Shown: in pieces, positions 17,874 to 26,002 of the stretch
How positions within the stretch are numbered: position 1 is the first letter of the stretch
Layout of the letters: each line of letters begins with the position of its first letter
NCBI RefSeq assembly: GCF_001679785.1
Contig: NZ_CP016286.1
Location: 4,536,501 to 4,600,500, forward strand
Length of the DNA: 64,000 bases
Direction of reading: 5' to 3'
Source of the DNA: Rhizobium leguminosarum
GTDB taxonomy: Bacteria; Pseudomonadota; Alphaproteobacteria; Rhizobiales; Rhizobiaceae
The notes under the pieces: model-generated
What the model was told of the DNA's origin: nothing
Databases searched by the model: none
What the model saw: the letters and a program-made list of their open reading frames with translations, nothing else
Translations under genes and position numbers: made by a program

Positions 17874-18584
17874 ATGTCCGAAACCACCAAACCCGTAGCG
17901 CTGATCACCGGCGGCGGCCGCGGCATGGGTGAGGCAATCGCCCGCGAGCTCTCCGCGCAGGGCTATCGGCTGGCGCTGATGTCGCCGTCGGAAAGCTGTG
18001 AGAAGCTGGCTGCCGAACTTGGCGGCGTCGCCTCGCGCGGCGTGGCCGAAAAGGCCGAGGATCTGAAGGCGATCTTCGACCTGACGATGAAGGCCTATGG
18101 CCGCATCGACGCCGTCGTCAACCTGAGCGGCCATCCGCCGAAGGGCGACCTGCTCGATATATCGGACGAGAACTGGACGCTCGGATCCGACATGATGATC
18201 CTGTCGCTGGTACGCATGGCCCGCCTGGTGACGCCGGTCATGCTGAAGCAGGGCAAGGGCGCCTTCGTCAACATCACCACTTTCGCGGCCTACGAGCCGT
18301 CGCTGGTCTTCCCGGTTTCCTGCACCTACCGCGCCGCTGCCGGCGCCTTCACCAAGCTTTATTCCGATCGTTATGCGGCCGACAATATCCGCATGAACTG
18401 CATCCTGCCGGGTTATATCGATAGCCTGAACCACAAGCCCGAGACCGCCGATAAGGTGCCGATGAAGCGCATCGGCCATGTGGAGGAGATCGCCAAGACC
18501 GCGGCCTTCCTGCTCTCCGACGGCGCGGGTTATATCACCGGCCAGAATATTCGCGTCGATGGCGGCGTCACCCGTCACGTCTGA
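17874..18584 (+). CDS. Short-chain dehydrogenase/reductase family protein lacking the usual Lys
   Basis: A 236-residue Rossmann protein with the cofactor motif ITGGGRGMGEA (about residues 11-21) and a C-terminal GYITGQNIRVDGGV. At the active site, Tyr152 is followed by RAAA, so the Lys expected four residues later is Ala156, and NITTFAA replaces the usual NISS. Either the protein uses a different mechanism or it no longer reduces. It is preceded by AGGAGG and lies between the DadA-type and proline-racemase genes, pointing to imino-acid catabolism. Confidence 0.82.
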   Translation: MSETTKPVALITGGGRGMGEAIARELSAQGYRLALMSPSESCEKLAAELGGVASRGVAEKAEDLKAIFDLTMKAYGRIDAVVNLSGHPPKGDLLDISDENWTLGSDMMILSLVRMARLVTPVMLKQGKGAFVNITTFAAYEPSLVFPVSCTYRAAAGAFTKLYSDRYAADNIRMNCILPGYIDSLNHKPETADKVPMKRIGHVEEIAKTAAFLLSDGAGYITGQNIRVDGGVTRHV

Positions 18585-18600
18585 TCTGGAGTTTTCTTAT

Positions 18601-19638
18601 ATGAGATGGAAGCGCACGATCCAGCTGCTGGATGTCCACGCCGAAGGCGAGATCGGCCGCGTCGCGATCGGCGGCGTGCCGAAGATCCCCGGCGATACCA
18701 TTGCCGCCCAGCTGCATTGGCTGAACACCGATCCGAAGGGCGACGAGCTCCGCCGCTTCCTTTGCCTGGAACCGCGCGGCGCGCCCATCGGCTCGGTCAA
18801 CCTGCTGCTGCCGGCACGGCACCCGGAGGCGGACGCCGCCTTCATCATCCTGCAGCCCGACCAGGCGCATGCGAGTTCCGGCTCGAACTCGATCTGCGTC
18901 ACCACGGCGCTTCTCGAATCCGGCATCGTCGAAATGAAGGAGCCGGAGACGATCGTCACGCTCGAAACCGCCGCCGGCCTCGTCAAGGCGACGGCGACCT
19001 GCCGCGACGGACGCTGCGAGAAGGTCAAGCTCACCATGGTGCCCTCCTTCGTCCATGAGCTGGACGTCGGGATCGACACGCCGCATTGGGGAAGGATCAA
19101 GGCCGATATCTGCTATGGCGGCATCTTCTATGCGCTTGTTGATGTCGGCCAGATCGGTCTGACGATCGAGAAGGCCAATGCCGCCGGTCTCGTCCAGGCC
19201 GGCATGATCCTCAAGGAGCTGATCAATCGCGACATCAAGGTCGTCCATCCCGAGATCCCGGCGATCTCGGGCGTCGCCTATGTGATGTTCCGCGATACGG
19301 AAGCCGATGGCACGGTGCGCACCTGCACCACCATGTGGCCGGGCCGAGCCGACCGCTCGCCCTGCGGCACCGGCAATTCCGCCAATCTCGCCACTCTTTA
19401 TGCCCGCGGCAAGGCCAAGGTCGGCGACGTCTTCACCTCGAAATCGATCATCGGCTCCGAATTCGAAGTCGGCCTCCAGGCTGTGACGGAGGTGGCCGGC
19501 CGCCCCGCCGTCATCCCCACCATCACCGGCCGCGGCTTCACCTTCGGCCTGACCCAGGTAGCCCTCGACCCCTTCGACCCGCATCCGAACGGTTTTGCGC
19601 TGACGGATGTCTGGGGACCGGCCGCCGGCGAGATTTGA
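18601..19638 (+). CDS. Proline racemase family enzyme (3-hydroxyproline dehydratase / hydroxyproline epimerase)
   Basis: A 345-residue diaminopimelate-epimerase-fold enzyme. The first catalytic position lies in HASSGSNSICV, with Ser93 in place of Cys; the second is RSPCGTGNSAN with Cys255. Ser/Cys members have been reported as trans-3-hydroxy-L-proline dehydratases, some with 4-hydroxyproline epimerase activity, whereas Cys/Cys members are racemases or epimerases. The ATG follows GGAG and starts 16 bases after the SDR gene, closing a three-gene operon. The exact reaction needs assay. Confidence 0.82.
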   Translation: MRWKRTIQLLDVHAEGEIGRVAIGGVPKIPGDTIAAQLHWLNTDPKGDELRRFLCLEPRGAPIGSVNLLLPARHPEADAAFIILQPDQAHASSGSNSICVTTALLESGIVEMKEPETIVTLETAAGLVKATATCRDGRCEKVKLTMVPSFVHELDVGIDTPHWGRIKADICYGGIFYALVDVGQIGLTIEKANAAGLVQAGMILKELINRDIKVVHPEIPAISGVAYVMFRDTEADGTVRTCTTMWPGRADRSPCGTGNSANLATLYARGKAKVGDVFTSKSIIGSEFEVGLQAVTEVAGRPAVIPTITGRGFTFGLTQVALDPFDPHPNGFALTDVWGPAAGEI

Positions 19639-19756
19639 TCGGTTGGATGCCCTCATCCGACTGCCGCCACCTTGCCTCGGTCGAGCCACCGGTCTCGACC
19701 CGTCCTTCCGACTCCCGCAAACGGGGCGAAGGGATATGTCGCGACGTCTCGATTCC

Positions 19757-19978
19757 CTCTTCTCCCCAGCGGGGAGAAGGTGCCCGTAGGGCGGATGAGG
19801 GGGCCGCCGAAGCCGGTCTTTTCAACAACGCCCGGGCGGCATCGACCATGTCGGTATCGTCTTGCATGTTCAGCGCGCTTGCCGTCGGCGTGGCAGGATA
19901 GATTATTACGGCAAGGGCGTGCCGTGTGGCCCCCTCATCCGCCTGCCGGCACCTTCTCCCCGAGGGGAGAAGAGGATA
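19757..19978. repeat. RIME-type mosaic repeat, composite copy 2
   Basis: Two hairpin arms (CTTCTCCCCAGCGGGGAGAAG near 19758-19790, and CTTCTCCCCGAGGGGAGAAG near 19953-19973, each shown up to its symmetric stem) flank a spacer that is largely the inverse of the spacer of the 14490-14716 copy: both carry a GTAATAA-type block and the CCGGTCTTT/AAAGACCGG block. The rest of 19639-20132 shows no gene. Confidence 0.75.
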
Positions 19979-20132
19979 TGCGGCGGACCTCTCCGTTCCT
20001 GGCCTGCCTTTCGCATGGCACGTCCGCTCACTGTCAACAGATCTTAGGCCCGACCCGCCTAAAACCGTCTCGTTGTAGAGGGAGCCAAGCCGCGGACACA
20101 GGAGCATCCGCGTAACGATATTCGAAACGCGA

Positions 20133-20783
20133 TCAACCTTGCCTGCGTTCAGCATCCCCGGTTCGTGTGTCCCAACCCAGCATGGCCAGCTCGGCCACTG
20201 CCTCCAGCTCGCCGCGGGTCGCTCCGTCGCGGGCCAGGATCGACATGCCGTTCTGAACGGTCTGCACGAAGCGGGCAAGGGCGTGGACGTCGGTCGAGGC
20301 TGGAATTTCGCCTTCTGATATCGCCTGGTTCAGGCGCGCCTTTAAGCGGTCGAGCGTGATGGCGCGGGCAGTTCGCACGAGTTCGCCGAGTTCCGCGTGG
20401 CCCTCGCTGCCGACCGAGGAGAGCGTCACCATGCAGCCGCGGGGAATATCCGCGACACAGCCGGTCAGGGCAGCGGCCGAATCCATCAGCAACGACATCA
20501 CCGCTTCACGCGCCGTGCCCGCGGAGAAGAAGCCTGCCCAGACGAGCGCCTCGTTGTTATCGCGATAGTGGCGCAGCGCCTCGGCATAGAGCGCCTCCTT
20601 CGAACCGAATGCCGCGTAAAGGCTCGGCGATCCGATCCCCATCGCCTCGGTGAGATCGGCGATCGAGGTCGCCTCGAAGCCCTTGATCCAGAACAGGCGG
20701 GTCGCCTGTGCCAAGGCTGCTTCCCGGTCGAACGCCCGGGGCCGCCCGCGACTGCGGGCAGGGGTTTCATTGACGTTCGACAT
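20133..20783 (-). CDS. TetR/AcrR-family transcriptional regulator
   Basis: A 216-residue repressor with an HTH (ALAQATRLFWIKGFEATSIA, then LTEAMGIGSPSLYAAFGSKE) and a C-terminal domain of the type that often controls a divergent reductase (CMVTLSSVGSEGHAE). The start at 20783 follows GGACGAG; an earlier Met at 20801 has no ribosome site. It is divergent from an SDR gene 99 bases away and presumably represses it. Confidence 0.88.
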   Translation of the reverse strand: MSNVNETPARSRGRPRAFDREAALAQATRLFWIKGFEATSIADLTEAMGIGSPSLYAAFGSKEALYAEALRHYRDNNEALVWAGFFSAGTAREAVMSLLMDSAAALTGCVADIPRGCMVTLSSVGSEGHAELGELVRTARAITLDRLKARLNQAISEGEIPASTDVHALARFVQTVQNGMSILARDGATRGELEAVAELAMLGWDTRTGDAERRQG

Positions 20784-20800
20784 CTCGTCCGATTTTTGCA

Positions 20801-20864
20801 TCGATCATTATATAAAGCCATTGACACCCCATCGCAATGTGCCTAGCTAATTATATGTCGATCA
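20801..20864 (+). promoter_or_regulatory. Promoter of the SDR gene with paired TCGATCA repeats
   Basis: TTGACA at 20821-20826, 17 bases, then TAGCTA at 20844-20849. TCGATCA occurs at 20801-20807 and again at 20858-20864, flanking the promoter. These repeats are candidates for the divergent TetR protein. Confidence 0.5.
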
Positions 20865-20882
20865 CTACAGAAAGAGAAGATC

Positions 20883-21623
20883 ATGACAGAACTGGCTGGA
20901 AAGCGTGCCCTCGTCACCGGTGGCTCGCGCGGCATTGGCGCCGCCATCGCATTGGCGCTTGCCGACAAAGGCGCCGATGTTGCCATCACCTATGAGCGTT
21001 CGGCCGATCGCGCCGCCGAAGTCGTGCGGGCGATCGAGCGCAAGGGCCGCAAAGCGCTTACCATCCAGGCCGACAGCGCCGATCCGGCGGCCGTGAAGCG
21101 CTCGGTCGACGAGGCGGCGCAGGCACTTGGCGGTCTCGACATTCTCGTCAACAATGCCGCAATCGCACTTTACGGTGCGATCGCCGACGTCAGCGTCGAG
21201 CAGATCGATGCGCTGCTTGATGTCAATGTGCGGTCGCCTCTGCTCGCTTCCCAGGCCGCCATTCCCTATCTGCAGGCCGGGGGCCGCGTCATCACCATCG
21301 GCTCGGTCGGCGCCGAACGCATCGTCGGTGACACCGGCACGGTCTATTACATGACAAAATCCGCGCTCCACTCATTTACCCGCGGCCTCGCGCGGGAACT
21401 CGGATCTCGCGACATCACGGTAAACCTCGTCCAGCCGGGTTCGACCGACACCGATATGAATCCCGCCAATGGCGACTTCGCCGACTTCCAGCGCGCCCTG
21501 ATTCCACTTGGCCGTTATGGCGAGCCGGAAGATGTGGCGGCGGCTGTGGCTTTCCTCGCAAGCCCTGCTGCAAGGCACATCACCGGAACCATCCTCACGG
21601 TGGATGGCGGCTTGAATACCTGA
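20883..21623 (+). CDS. Short-chain dehydrogenase/reductase
   Basis: A 246-residue classical SDR. It has the cofactor motif VTGGSRGIGAAIA, the NNAAIALYG motif, active-site Ser in TIGSVGAE and YYMTKSA with Tyr and Lys, and the C-terminal ITGTILTVDGG. The family covers 3-oxoacyl-ACP reductase-like and sugar or alcohol dehydrogenases; the substrate is unknown. It starts after GAAAGAGAAG and is divergent from a TetR gene of the kind that usually controls such reductases. Confidence 0.9.
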   Translation: MTELAGKRALVTGGSRGIGAAIALALADKGADVAITYERSADRAAEVVRAIERKGRKALTIQADSADPAAVKRSVDEAAQALGGLDILVNNAAIALYGAIADVSVEQIDALLDVNVRSPLLASQAAIPYLQAGGRVITIGSVGAERIVGDTGTVYYMTKSALHSFTRGLARELGSRDITVNLVQPGSTDTDMNPANGDFADFQRALIPLGRYGEPEDVAAAVAFLASPAARHITGTILTVDGGLNT

Positions 21624-21708
21624 AGTGGAGTCTGTTGCCTGCAAAAGAGGGGCGTCGACAGATGTCGGTCCCTCTTTTCGCCCCGATGGGGAGCGCCGGG
21701 CGCGGGCA

Positions 21709-22089
21709 TCAGCCAGACGGAGTGACGGCCGCGAGCGTATCGGCGAGCCTGTGGCCGGGCGTGGCGGTCGCGTGCAATGCGCGCTCCGCGTAGCTGTGCA
21801 GCAGCGCGGGATCGTCGATCACATGTGCAGGAACGGCGTAGTAGCGGCGAACCGTCACCTCCCGGCCGGTAGCGCGGTAGCTGAATGGTTCGCAGCCATC
21901 TGCCTCGAACTCCGCGCGCATCGCTGCGTCGACGCGGAGATACAAAGTGCCCTTCATGACGAACCCGAACTGCGCGCCGTTGCGGACAAGGGCGGAGCCG
22001 CCGAAGAAGCGCCTGATATCGATGCAGCCGGCTGGGGCGATCTGGCTTGCAAAGTCGAGCGCCAGCTGGCGTGTCGCCTCGCTACTCAT
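21709..22089 (-). CDS. TfoX N-terminal domain protein
   Basis: A 126-residue protein with the TfoX-N fold (RFFGGSALVRNGAQFGFVMK, then TLYLRVD). These stand-alone domains are related to competence regulator TfoX but usually lack its C-terminal part; the function is not established. The start at 22089 follows GGAGCGGCACC and overlaps the end of the upstream SnoaL-like gene by 8 bases, so the two are translationally coupled within a TetR-SnoaL-TfoX operon. Confidence 0.8.
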   Translation of the reverse strand: MSSEATRQLALDFASQIAPAGCIDIRRFFGGSALVRNGAQFGFVMKGTLYLRVDAAMRAEFEADGCEPFSYRATGREVTVRRYYAVPAHVIDDPALLHSYAERALHATATPGHRLADTLAAVTPSG

Positions 22090-22444
22090 GGTGCCGCTCC
22101 GCCAGAGGATCGAAGAAGCCGGTGATCGCGCCGAGCCGGCCATTGGAAATCACCCCGAAGCTCGTGCCGGTCTGCAAGATCCTCTCGTCTTCGTGGCGCA
22201 GTGACCAGCGCGCCAGCGAACGTTCATTATGGTGAAGGACGCTTGATATCTCGAACCGGGTTAGCGGCATGCTCTCCTTGAAGCCCGCCATGTAAGCCGA
22301 GAGACCGGCGCGCCCCGCAATCGTTCCATTCGGGTCGCAATAGGTCACATCGTCAGCGAGGCAAGCCAGCATTTCCGGCTCGCGAGCGGAAGCATCCAGC
22401 GACCAGATGGCTGCATATCGATTCCAAAGGGCCTCAGGTGTCAT
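22082..22444 (-). CDS. SnoaL-like / NTF2-fold protein
   Basis: A 120-residue small alpha+beta barrel protein: an N-terminal helix (ALWNRYAAIWSLD), then DDVTYCDPNGTIAGRAGLSA and the C-terminal strands GAITGFFDP. NTF2-fold members act as hydrolases, isomerases or ligand binders; none can be chosen. Its ATG overlaps the TGA of the TetR gene by four bases and its end overlaps the TfoX-domain gene. Confidence 0.8.
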   Translation of the reverse strand: MTPEALWNRYAAIWSLDASAREPEMLACLADDVTYCDPNGTIAGRAGLSAYMAGFKESMPLTRFEISSVLHHNERSLARWSLRHEDERILQTGTSFGVISNGRLGAITGFFDPLAERHHE

Positions 22445-23028
22445 GACATCGTCTCCAGTTGATTGAATTCGTCTTCTATCGCTTGCCGCAGGCCGGCCTT
22501 GTCGTCACCGCCGCGAATGAGCACGAGGAGGCCCTGATAGCAGGCGAGAAGGCGGGTGGCTATCCTGTCCGCTTTGGCTCCATCACCGTCCCGAGCGACG
22601 GTCGACGCCTCGGTGAGCCTTGAGCGGAATGTGGTGCGAAGGAGGCCGAGCGCTGCTTCGACACGGGGATGCGGACTGGCACCACCGCCAAATTCCACCG
22701 CCATGTTGGTGATTAGGCAGCCGAGCGAGCCATCGTCGGGCTCATGCAGGAGCGAAAGGAATAATTCGCGCAAGCCTTTAAGCCCGCTTCCGGGCGGCGC
22801 AAACCGCTCGATCCGTCCCTCCAGCACCGTCCGGTTGTAATGCCCGAACGCCGCGTCGAAGAGGCCGGCCTTGTCGCCGAAAGCGTGATAGATGCTTCCG
22901 CCTTTGAGCCCGGTCGCCTCCTCGAGATCCCGGATCGACGCCCCTTGATAGCCGTGCTTGCGAAAGATGTGCATCGCCCCCGTCAGCACCGCCTCCTCAT
23001 CGAATTCCCGCGTTCGGCCCATCGCCAC
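22441..23028 (-). CDS. TetR/AcrR-family transcriptional regulator
   Basis: A 195-residue repressor. The HTH spans about residues 15-55 (AMHIFRKHGYQGASIRDLEE, then ATGLKGGSIYHAFGDKAGLF). It is the first gene of an operon with the SnoaL-like and TfoX-domain genes, linked by a four-base ATGA overlap. A 38-bp palindrome lies just upstream of its start, so self-repression is likely. Confidence 0.88.
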   Translation of the reverse strand: MAMGRTREFDEEAVLTGAMHIFRKHGYQGASIRDLEEATGLKGGSIYHAFGDKAGLFDAAFGHYNRTVLEGRIERFAPPGSGLKGLRELFLSLLHEPDDGSLGCLITNMAVEFGGGASPHPRVEAALGLLRTTFRSRLTEASTVARDGDGAKADRIATRLLACYQGLLVLIRGGDDKAGLRQAIEDEFNQLETMS

Positions 23029-23032
23029 TCCG

Positions 23033-23070
23033 ATTCTTTATCGATTGTTCTAGAATAAATGATCAAGAAT
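23033..23070. promoter_or_regulatory. Imperfect 38-bp palindrome upstream of the TetR operon
   Basis: Symmetric about 23051.5: the outer arms ATTCTT and AAGAAT match exactly, the centre TTCTAGAA is perfect, and the parts between differ by a one-base offset. Its position immediately before the TetR start fits an autoregulatory operator. Confidence 0.55.
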
Positions 23071-23300
23071 TCAAATGCAACGGTCTCCGTGACTTTCGGC
23101 GAGAATCTCGCCTGGTCGAGCTCAGTCATCGCCGGCGAGCGCGGGATCGGCATGTACCGAGGAGCGATTCGGGCTCATGAGAACTTTGAAGTGAGAATAG
23201 ACCATCCCGACCGTGGTGATCTTTGCACCCTTCCTGGCTGGAACGTTCCGCGTACCAGCCTGCGGGAGATCGCGTTTGATGCGGCTGAGAAAAATTCCGC
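23071..23300. other. Intergenic stretch with no recognised gene
   Basis: Between the TetR palindrome and the hydrolase promoter. A reading frame of about 80 codons on the + strand lacks a ribosome site and family features, so no gene is called. Confidence 0.4.
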
Positions 23301-23355
23301 TTGACAGCTTTGATGACGAGTATCATTAATCCTATTATGATGATGGTTGTCATTA
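23301..23355 (+). promoter_or_regulatory. Promoter and two TetR-type operator sites of the reductase operon
   Basis: TTGACA at 23301-23306 with a CATTAA-like -10 about 17 bases on. Operator site 1 is TGATGACGAGTATCATTA (23311-23328) and site 2 is TGATGATGGTTGTCATTA (23338-23355). Both are near-palindromes of pattern TGATGA..(6-7)..TCATTA that overlap or follow the promoter. The same pattern occurs twice before the TetR gene at 27127-27705. Confidence 0.72.
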
Positions 23356-23432
23356 AAAGGTAGGGCGACCGAAGCTGCGTGCTTTCCCTCTGACCCAACC
23401 CTGCCGGTTCGGGCCGGATATTGGAGTAAACG

Positions 23433-24296
23433 ATGAACACTTCTGTAAGATATCTTCGGTCTGCCACGTGTTATGCCGAGGCGCCCAATCTCTGGATCAA
23501 TGTTGGGGAAACCCCTTTTGCCTATCGCGACCTCGGCCCCCAAGGCGGCGTCCCGGTCATTCTTCTCAACCATTGGGGCGCGGTGCTGGACAATTTCGAT
23601 CCCCGGATTGTCGATGGTCTCGCCACCAGGCATCACGTAATCGCCACCAATTACAGGGGTATCGGCGCCTCAGGCGGTACGGCCCCTTTGACCATAGACG
23701 AGATGGCGCGCGACACCATCGCGTTGATCCGAGCGCTTGGGTTCAAAAAGGTCGATTTGCTTGGGTTTTCTCTCGGGGGATTTGTCGCGCAGGACATCAC
23801 GCTGAAAGCCCCCGATCTCGTGCGCAAACTTATTTTAGCCGGTACGGGTCCCGCCGGAGGCCGGGGTATCGAGAAGGTCGGAGCGGTATCCTGGCCACTC
23901 ATTATCAAAGGTCTGCTGACTGCGCGCGACCCAAAAACCTATCTGTTCTTCACGTCCACTGCCAATGGTCGCCGGGCCGCGAAAGCATTTCTGGATCGGC
24001 TGAAAGAGCGGAAGGCGGGAAGGGACAAGGGGCCGACGCCAAGGGCCTTCCTGCGGCAACTCAAGGCGATCAAAGCCTGGGGGCGGCAGGCGCCTCAGGA
24101 TCTCGGCCGTATCGATGTCCCGGTCCTGATCGCCAATGGCGACAATGATATCATGGTCCCGACCGTCAACAGCACCGATATGGCCCGGCGCATCCCCGGG
24201 GCGGAACTGGTTATCTATCAAGACGCCGGGCATGGCGGTATTTTCCAGAACCACGCCGATTTCGTGCCGAAGGCTTTGTCCTTCCTTGGCGCCTGA
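23433..24296 (+). CDS. Alpha/beta hydrolase
   Basis: A 287-residue alpha/beta-hydrolase-fold protein: oxyanion loop VILLNHWGAVLDNFD, nucleophile elbow DLLGFSLGGFVAQ with Ser, an Asp in NGDNDIMVP and His in DAGHGGIF. The usual HG before the oxyanion loop reads NHWG. It is the first gene of a four-gene operon with a quinone oxidoreductase, a DUF2147 protein and an old yellow enzyme, all downstream of the TetR-type sites. It may detoxify or degrade an electrophilic ester; the substrate is not known. Confidence 0.85.
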   Translation: MNTSVRYLRSATCYAEAPNLWINVGETPFAYRDLGPQGGVPVILLNHWGAVLDNFDPRIVDGLATRHHVIATNYRGIGASGGTAPLTIDEMARDTIALIRALGFKKVDLLGFSLGGFVAQDITLKAPDLVRKLILAGTGPAGGRGIEKVGAVSWPLIIKGLLTARDPKTYLFFTSTANGRRAAKAFLDRLKERKAGRDKGPTPRAFLRQLKAIKAWGRQAPQDLGRIDVPVLIANGDNDIMVPTVNSTDMARRIPGAELVIYQDAGHGGIFQNHADFVPKALSFLGA

Positions 24297-24327
24297 CGTC
24301 GCAATAGAATTCGAATTGGAGAGGCCC

Positions 24328-25332
24328 GTGAAGGCATTCGTCGTTGATAAATACAAGAAGAAGGGCGCTCTGCGTCTCGCCAACCTGCCCGAACCGGAAT
24401 TGCAGGACAATGATCTCCTCGTCCGGATTCAGGCCACGGCCGTAAACCTCCTGGACTCCAAGGTCAGGGATGGAGAATTCAAGCTTATTCTTCCCTATCG
24501 CCCACCCTTCGTCCTGGGGCACGACGTTGCCGGAACGGTTGTCAAAGCCGGATCCAGGGTCAGGCGGTTCAAGGTGGGCGATCAGGTCTATGCACGGCCG
24601 CGCGATCATCGGGTCGGTACATTCGCCGAATTCATTGCCGTCGATGAAGCCGACGTGGCGCTGAAGCCAAACAACCTCAGCATGACGGAAGCGGCGTCCA
24701 TCCCGCTGGTGGGGCTGACCGCGTGGCAGGCGCTGGTCGAGGTGGGCAAGGTGAAGCCCGGCCAGAAAGTCTTCATTCAGGCCGGTTCCGGCGGGGTCGG
24801 GACTTTCGCCATTCAGCTCGCCAAGCATCTTGGCGCGACCGTTGCGACGACGACGAGTGCTGGCAATGCCGAGCTGGCCAGAAGCCTCGGGGCGGATGTG
24901 GTGATCGACTACAAGGCACAGGATTTCGAGAAGGTCTTGTCGGGTTACGATCTCGTGCTGAACAGTCAGGATCCAAAGACGCTCGAAAAATCTCTGGGCG
25001 TGCTGAAGCCGGGCGGCCAGCTCATTTCCATTTCCGGTCCGCCCGATCCCGCATTCGCCGGGGAACTCGGCCTGAACCTGTTTCTGAAACTGGTGCTGCG
25101 CCTGCTCAGTCGAGGGGTTCGGAAAAAGGCCAAGCGCCTTGGCATCCGGTACTCGTTCCTGTTCATGCGGGCCGAAGGGCAGCAATTGGGTCAAATCACC
25201 TCGCTGATCGAATCGGGCGCGATCCGCCCGGTCGTCGACAAGGTGTTCCCGTTTGAGAAGACCGGGGATGCGCTGGCCTATGTCGAGACTGGGCGTGCGA
25301 AGGGCAAGGTGGTCATCACGGTCGCCGACTAA
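24328..25332 (+). CDS. Zinc-independent quinone/alcohol oxidoreductase (MDR family)
   Basis: A 334-residue medium-chain dehydrogenase of the quinone-oxidoreductase group. GHDVAGTVVKAG and VGDQVYARPR mark the N-terminal GroES-like domain, and VFIQAGSGGVGTFAIQLAKH is the NADP-binding motif. The zinc-binding cysteines of alcohol dehydrogenases are absent. It starts at GTG (24328) after GGAGAGGCCC, 31 bases past the hydrolase gene. It probably reduces quinones or activated alkenes, in line with the OYE gene in the same operon. Confidence 0.87.
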   Translation: MKAFVVDKYKKKGALRLANLPEPELQDNDLLVRIQATAVNLLDSKVRDGEFKLILPYRPPFVLGHDVAGTVVKAGSRVRRFKVGDQVYARPRDHRVGTFAEFIAVDEADVALKPNNLSMTEAASIPLVGLTAWQALVEVGKVKPGQKVFIQAGSGGVGTFAIQLAKHLGATVATTTSAGNAELARSLGADVVIDYKAQDFEKVLSGYDLVLNSQDPKTLEKSLGVLKPGGQLISISGPPDPAFAGELGLNLFLKLVLRLLSRGVRKKAKRLGIRYSFLFMRAEGQQLGQITSLIESGAIRPVVDKVFPFEKTGDALAYVETGRAKGKVVITVAD

Positions 25333-25523
25333 CCCGCAGAGACCTCAGCGGCTCACCGGATTTTCATGATTTCTGCGACGCTGGCTGCATCGAAACCCTT
25401 CGCCCGGAACAGCCGGCCAGCGATCTCGTGGATCCGTCGGTGGTTCTCGATCATCCCTTCCCAGCCGACTTTACGCCTATCCGCCAACACACGCGTTCAA
25501 CGCAATTCAAGGAGCTGACAGCA

Positions 25524-25976
25524 TTGCATATATTGAAACAATCGGCCGTTTTCGCCCTCGCCACCGTTGCGGCACTCATGTCATCGGCGGCATGGGCGGA
25601 CAATAGCTCGCCTGTTGGCTTGTGGCGGAATGTCGATGACGTCAGCGGCAAGCCGAGGGCCTTGGTCCGAATTACGGAGTCAAACGGCACATTGCAGGGA
25701 AGGGTCGAAAAAGTCTTTCTCGGCCCGAACGAAAGCCCGACCTGCGCGAAATGCGAAGGCGCGCTCAAGAACGCGCCGGTCGTTGGCTTGGTCATCCTGA
25801 GCGGCCTGAAGAAGGACGGCGACGAATATACCGGCGGCCAGATTCTCGATCCGGACAATGGCAAGGTCTACAGCAGCAAGATTTCCGTCACCAACGGCGG
25901 CAAGAAGCTCAACGTGCGCGGCTTTATCGGCGTGTCATTGCTCGGACGTTCACAGGTCTGGGAACGTCAGCAATAA
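25524..25976 (+). CDS. DUF2147 exported protein
   Basis: A 150-residue protein with a signal peptide (cleavage near SAAWADN) followed by a DUF2147 domain: SPVGLWRNVDDVSGKPRALV, CAKCEG with a CxxC pair, DGDEYTGGQILDPDNGKVYS and the C-terminal VRGFIGVSLLGRSQVWERQ. The family is a small beta-barrel of unknown role. The start appears to be TTG at 25524, 9 bases after AAGGAG, because a Met start would have to be 96 bases upstream with no signal peptide. It lies in the reductase operon. Confidence 0.83.
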   Translation: MHILKQSAVFALATVAALMSSAAWADNSSPVGLWRNVDDVSGKPRALVRITESNGTLQGRVEKVFLGPNESPTCAKCEGALKNAPVVGLVILSGLKKDGDEYTGGQILDPDNGKVYSSKISVTNGGKKLNVRGFIGVSLLGRSQVWERQQ

Positions 25977-26002
25977 TTTCTAACTCTTGGTGAAAGTGAC
26001 AC

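Noticed and set aside
16827..18578. Long - strand frame opposite the DadA-type and SDR genes
   Set aside because: Shadow of two well-supported genes; composition is that of antisense codons.
23059..23304. 81-codon frame before the reductase operon
   Set aside because: No ribosome site, no recognisable features, and it runs into the promoter/operator area.
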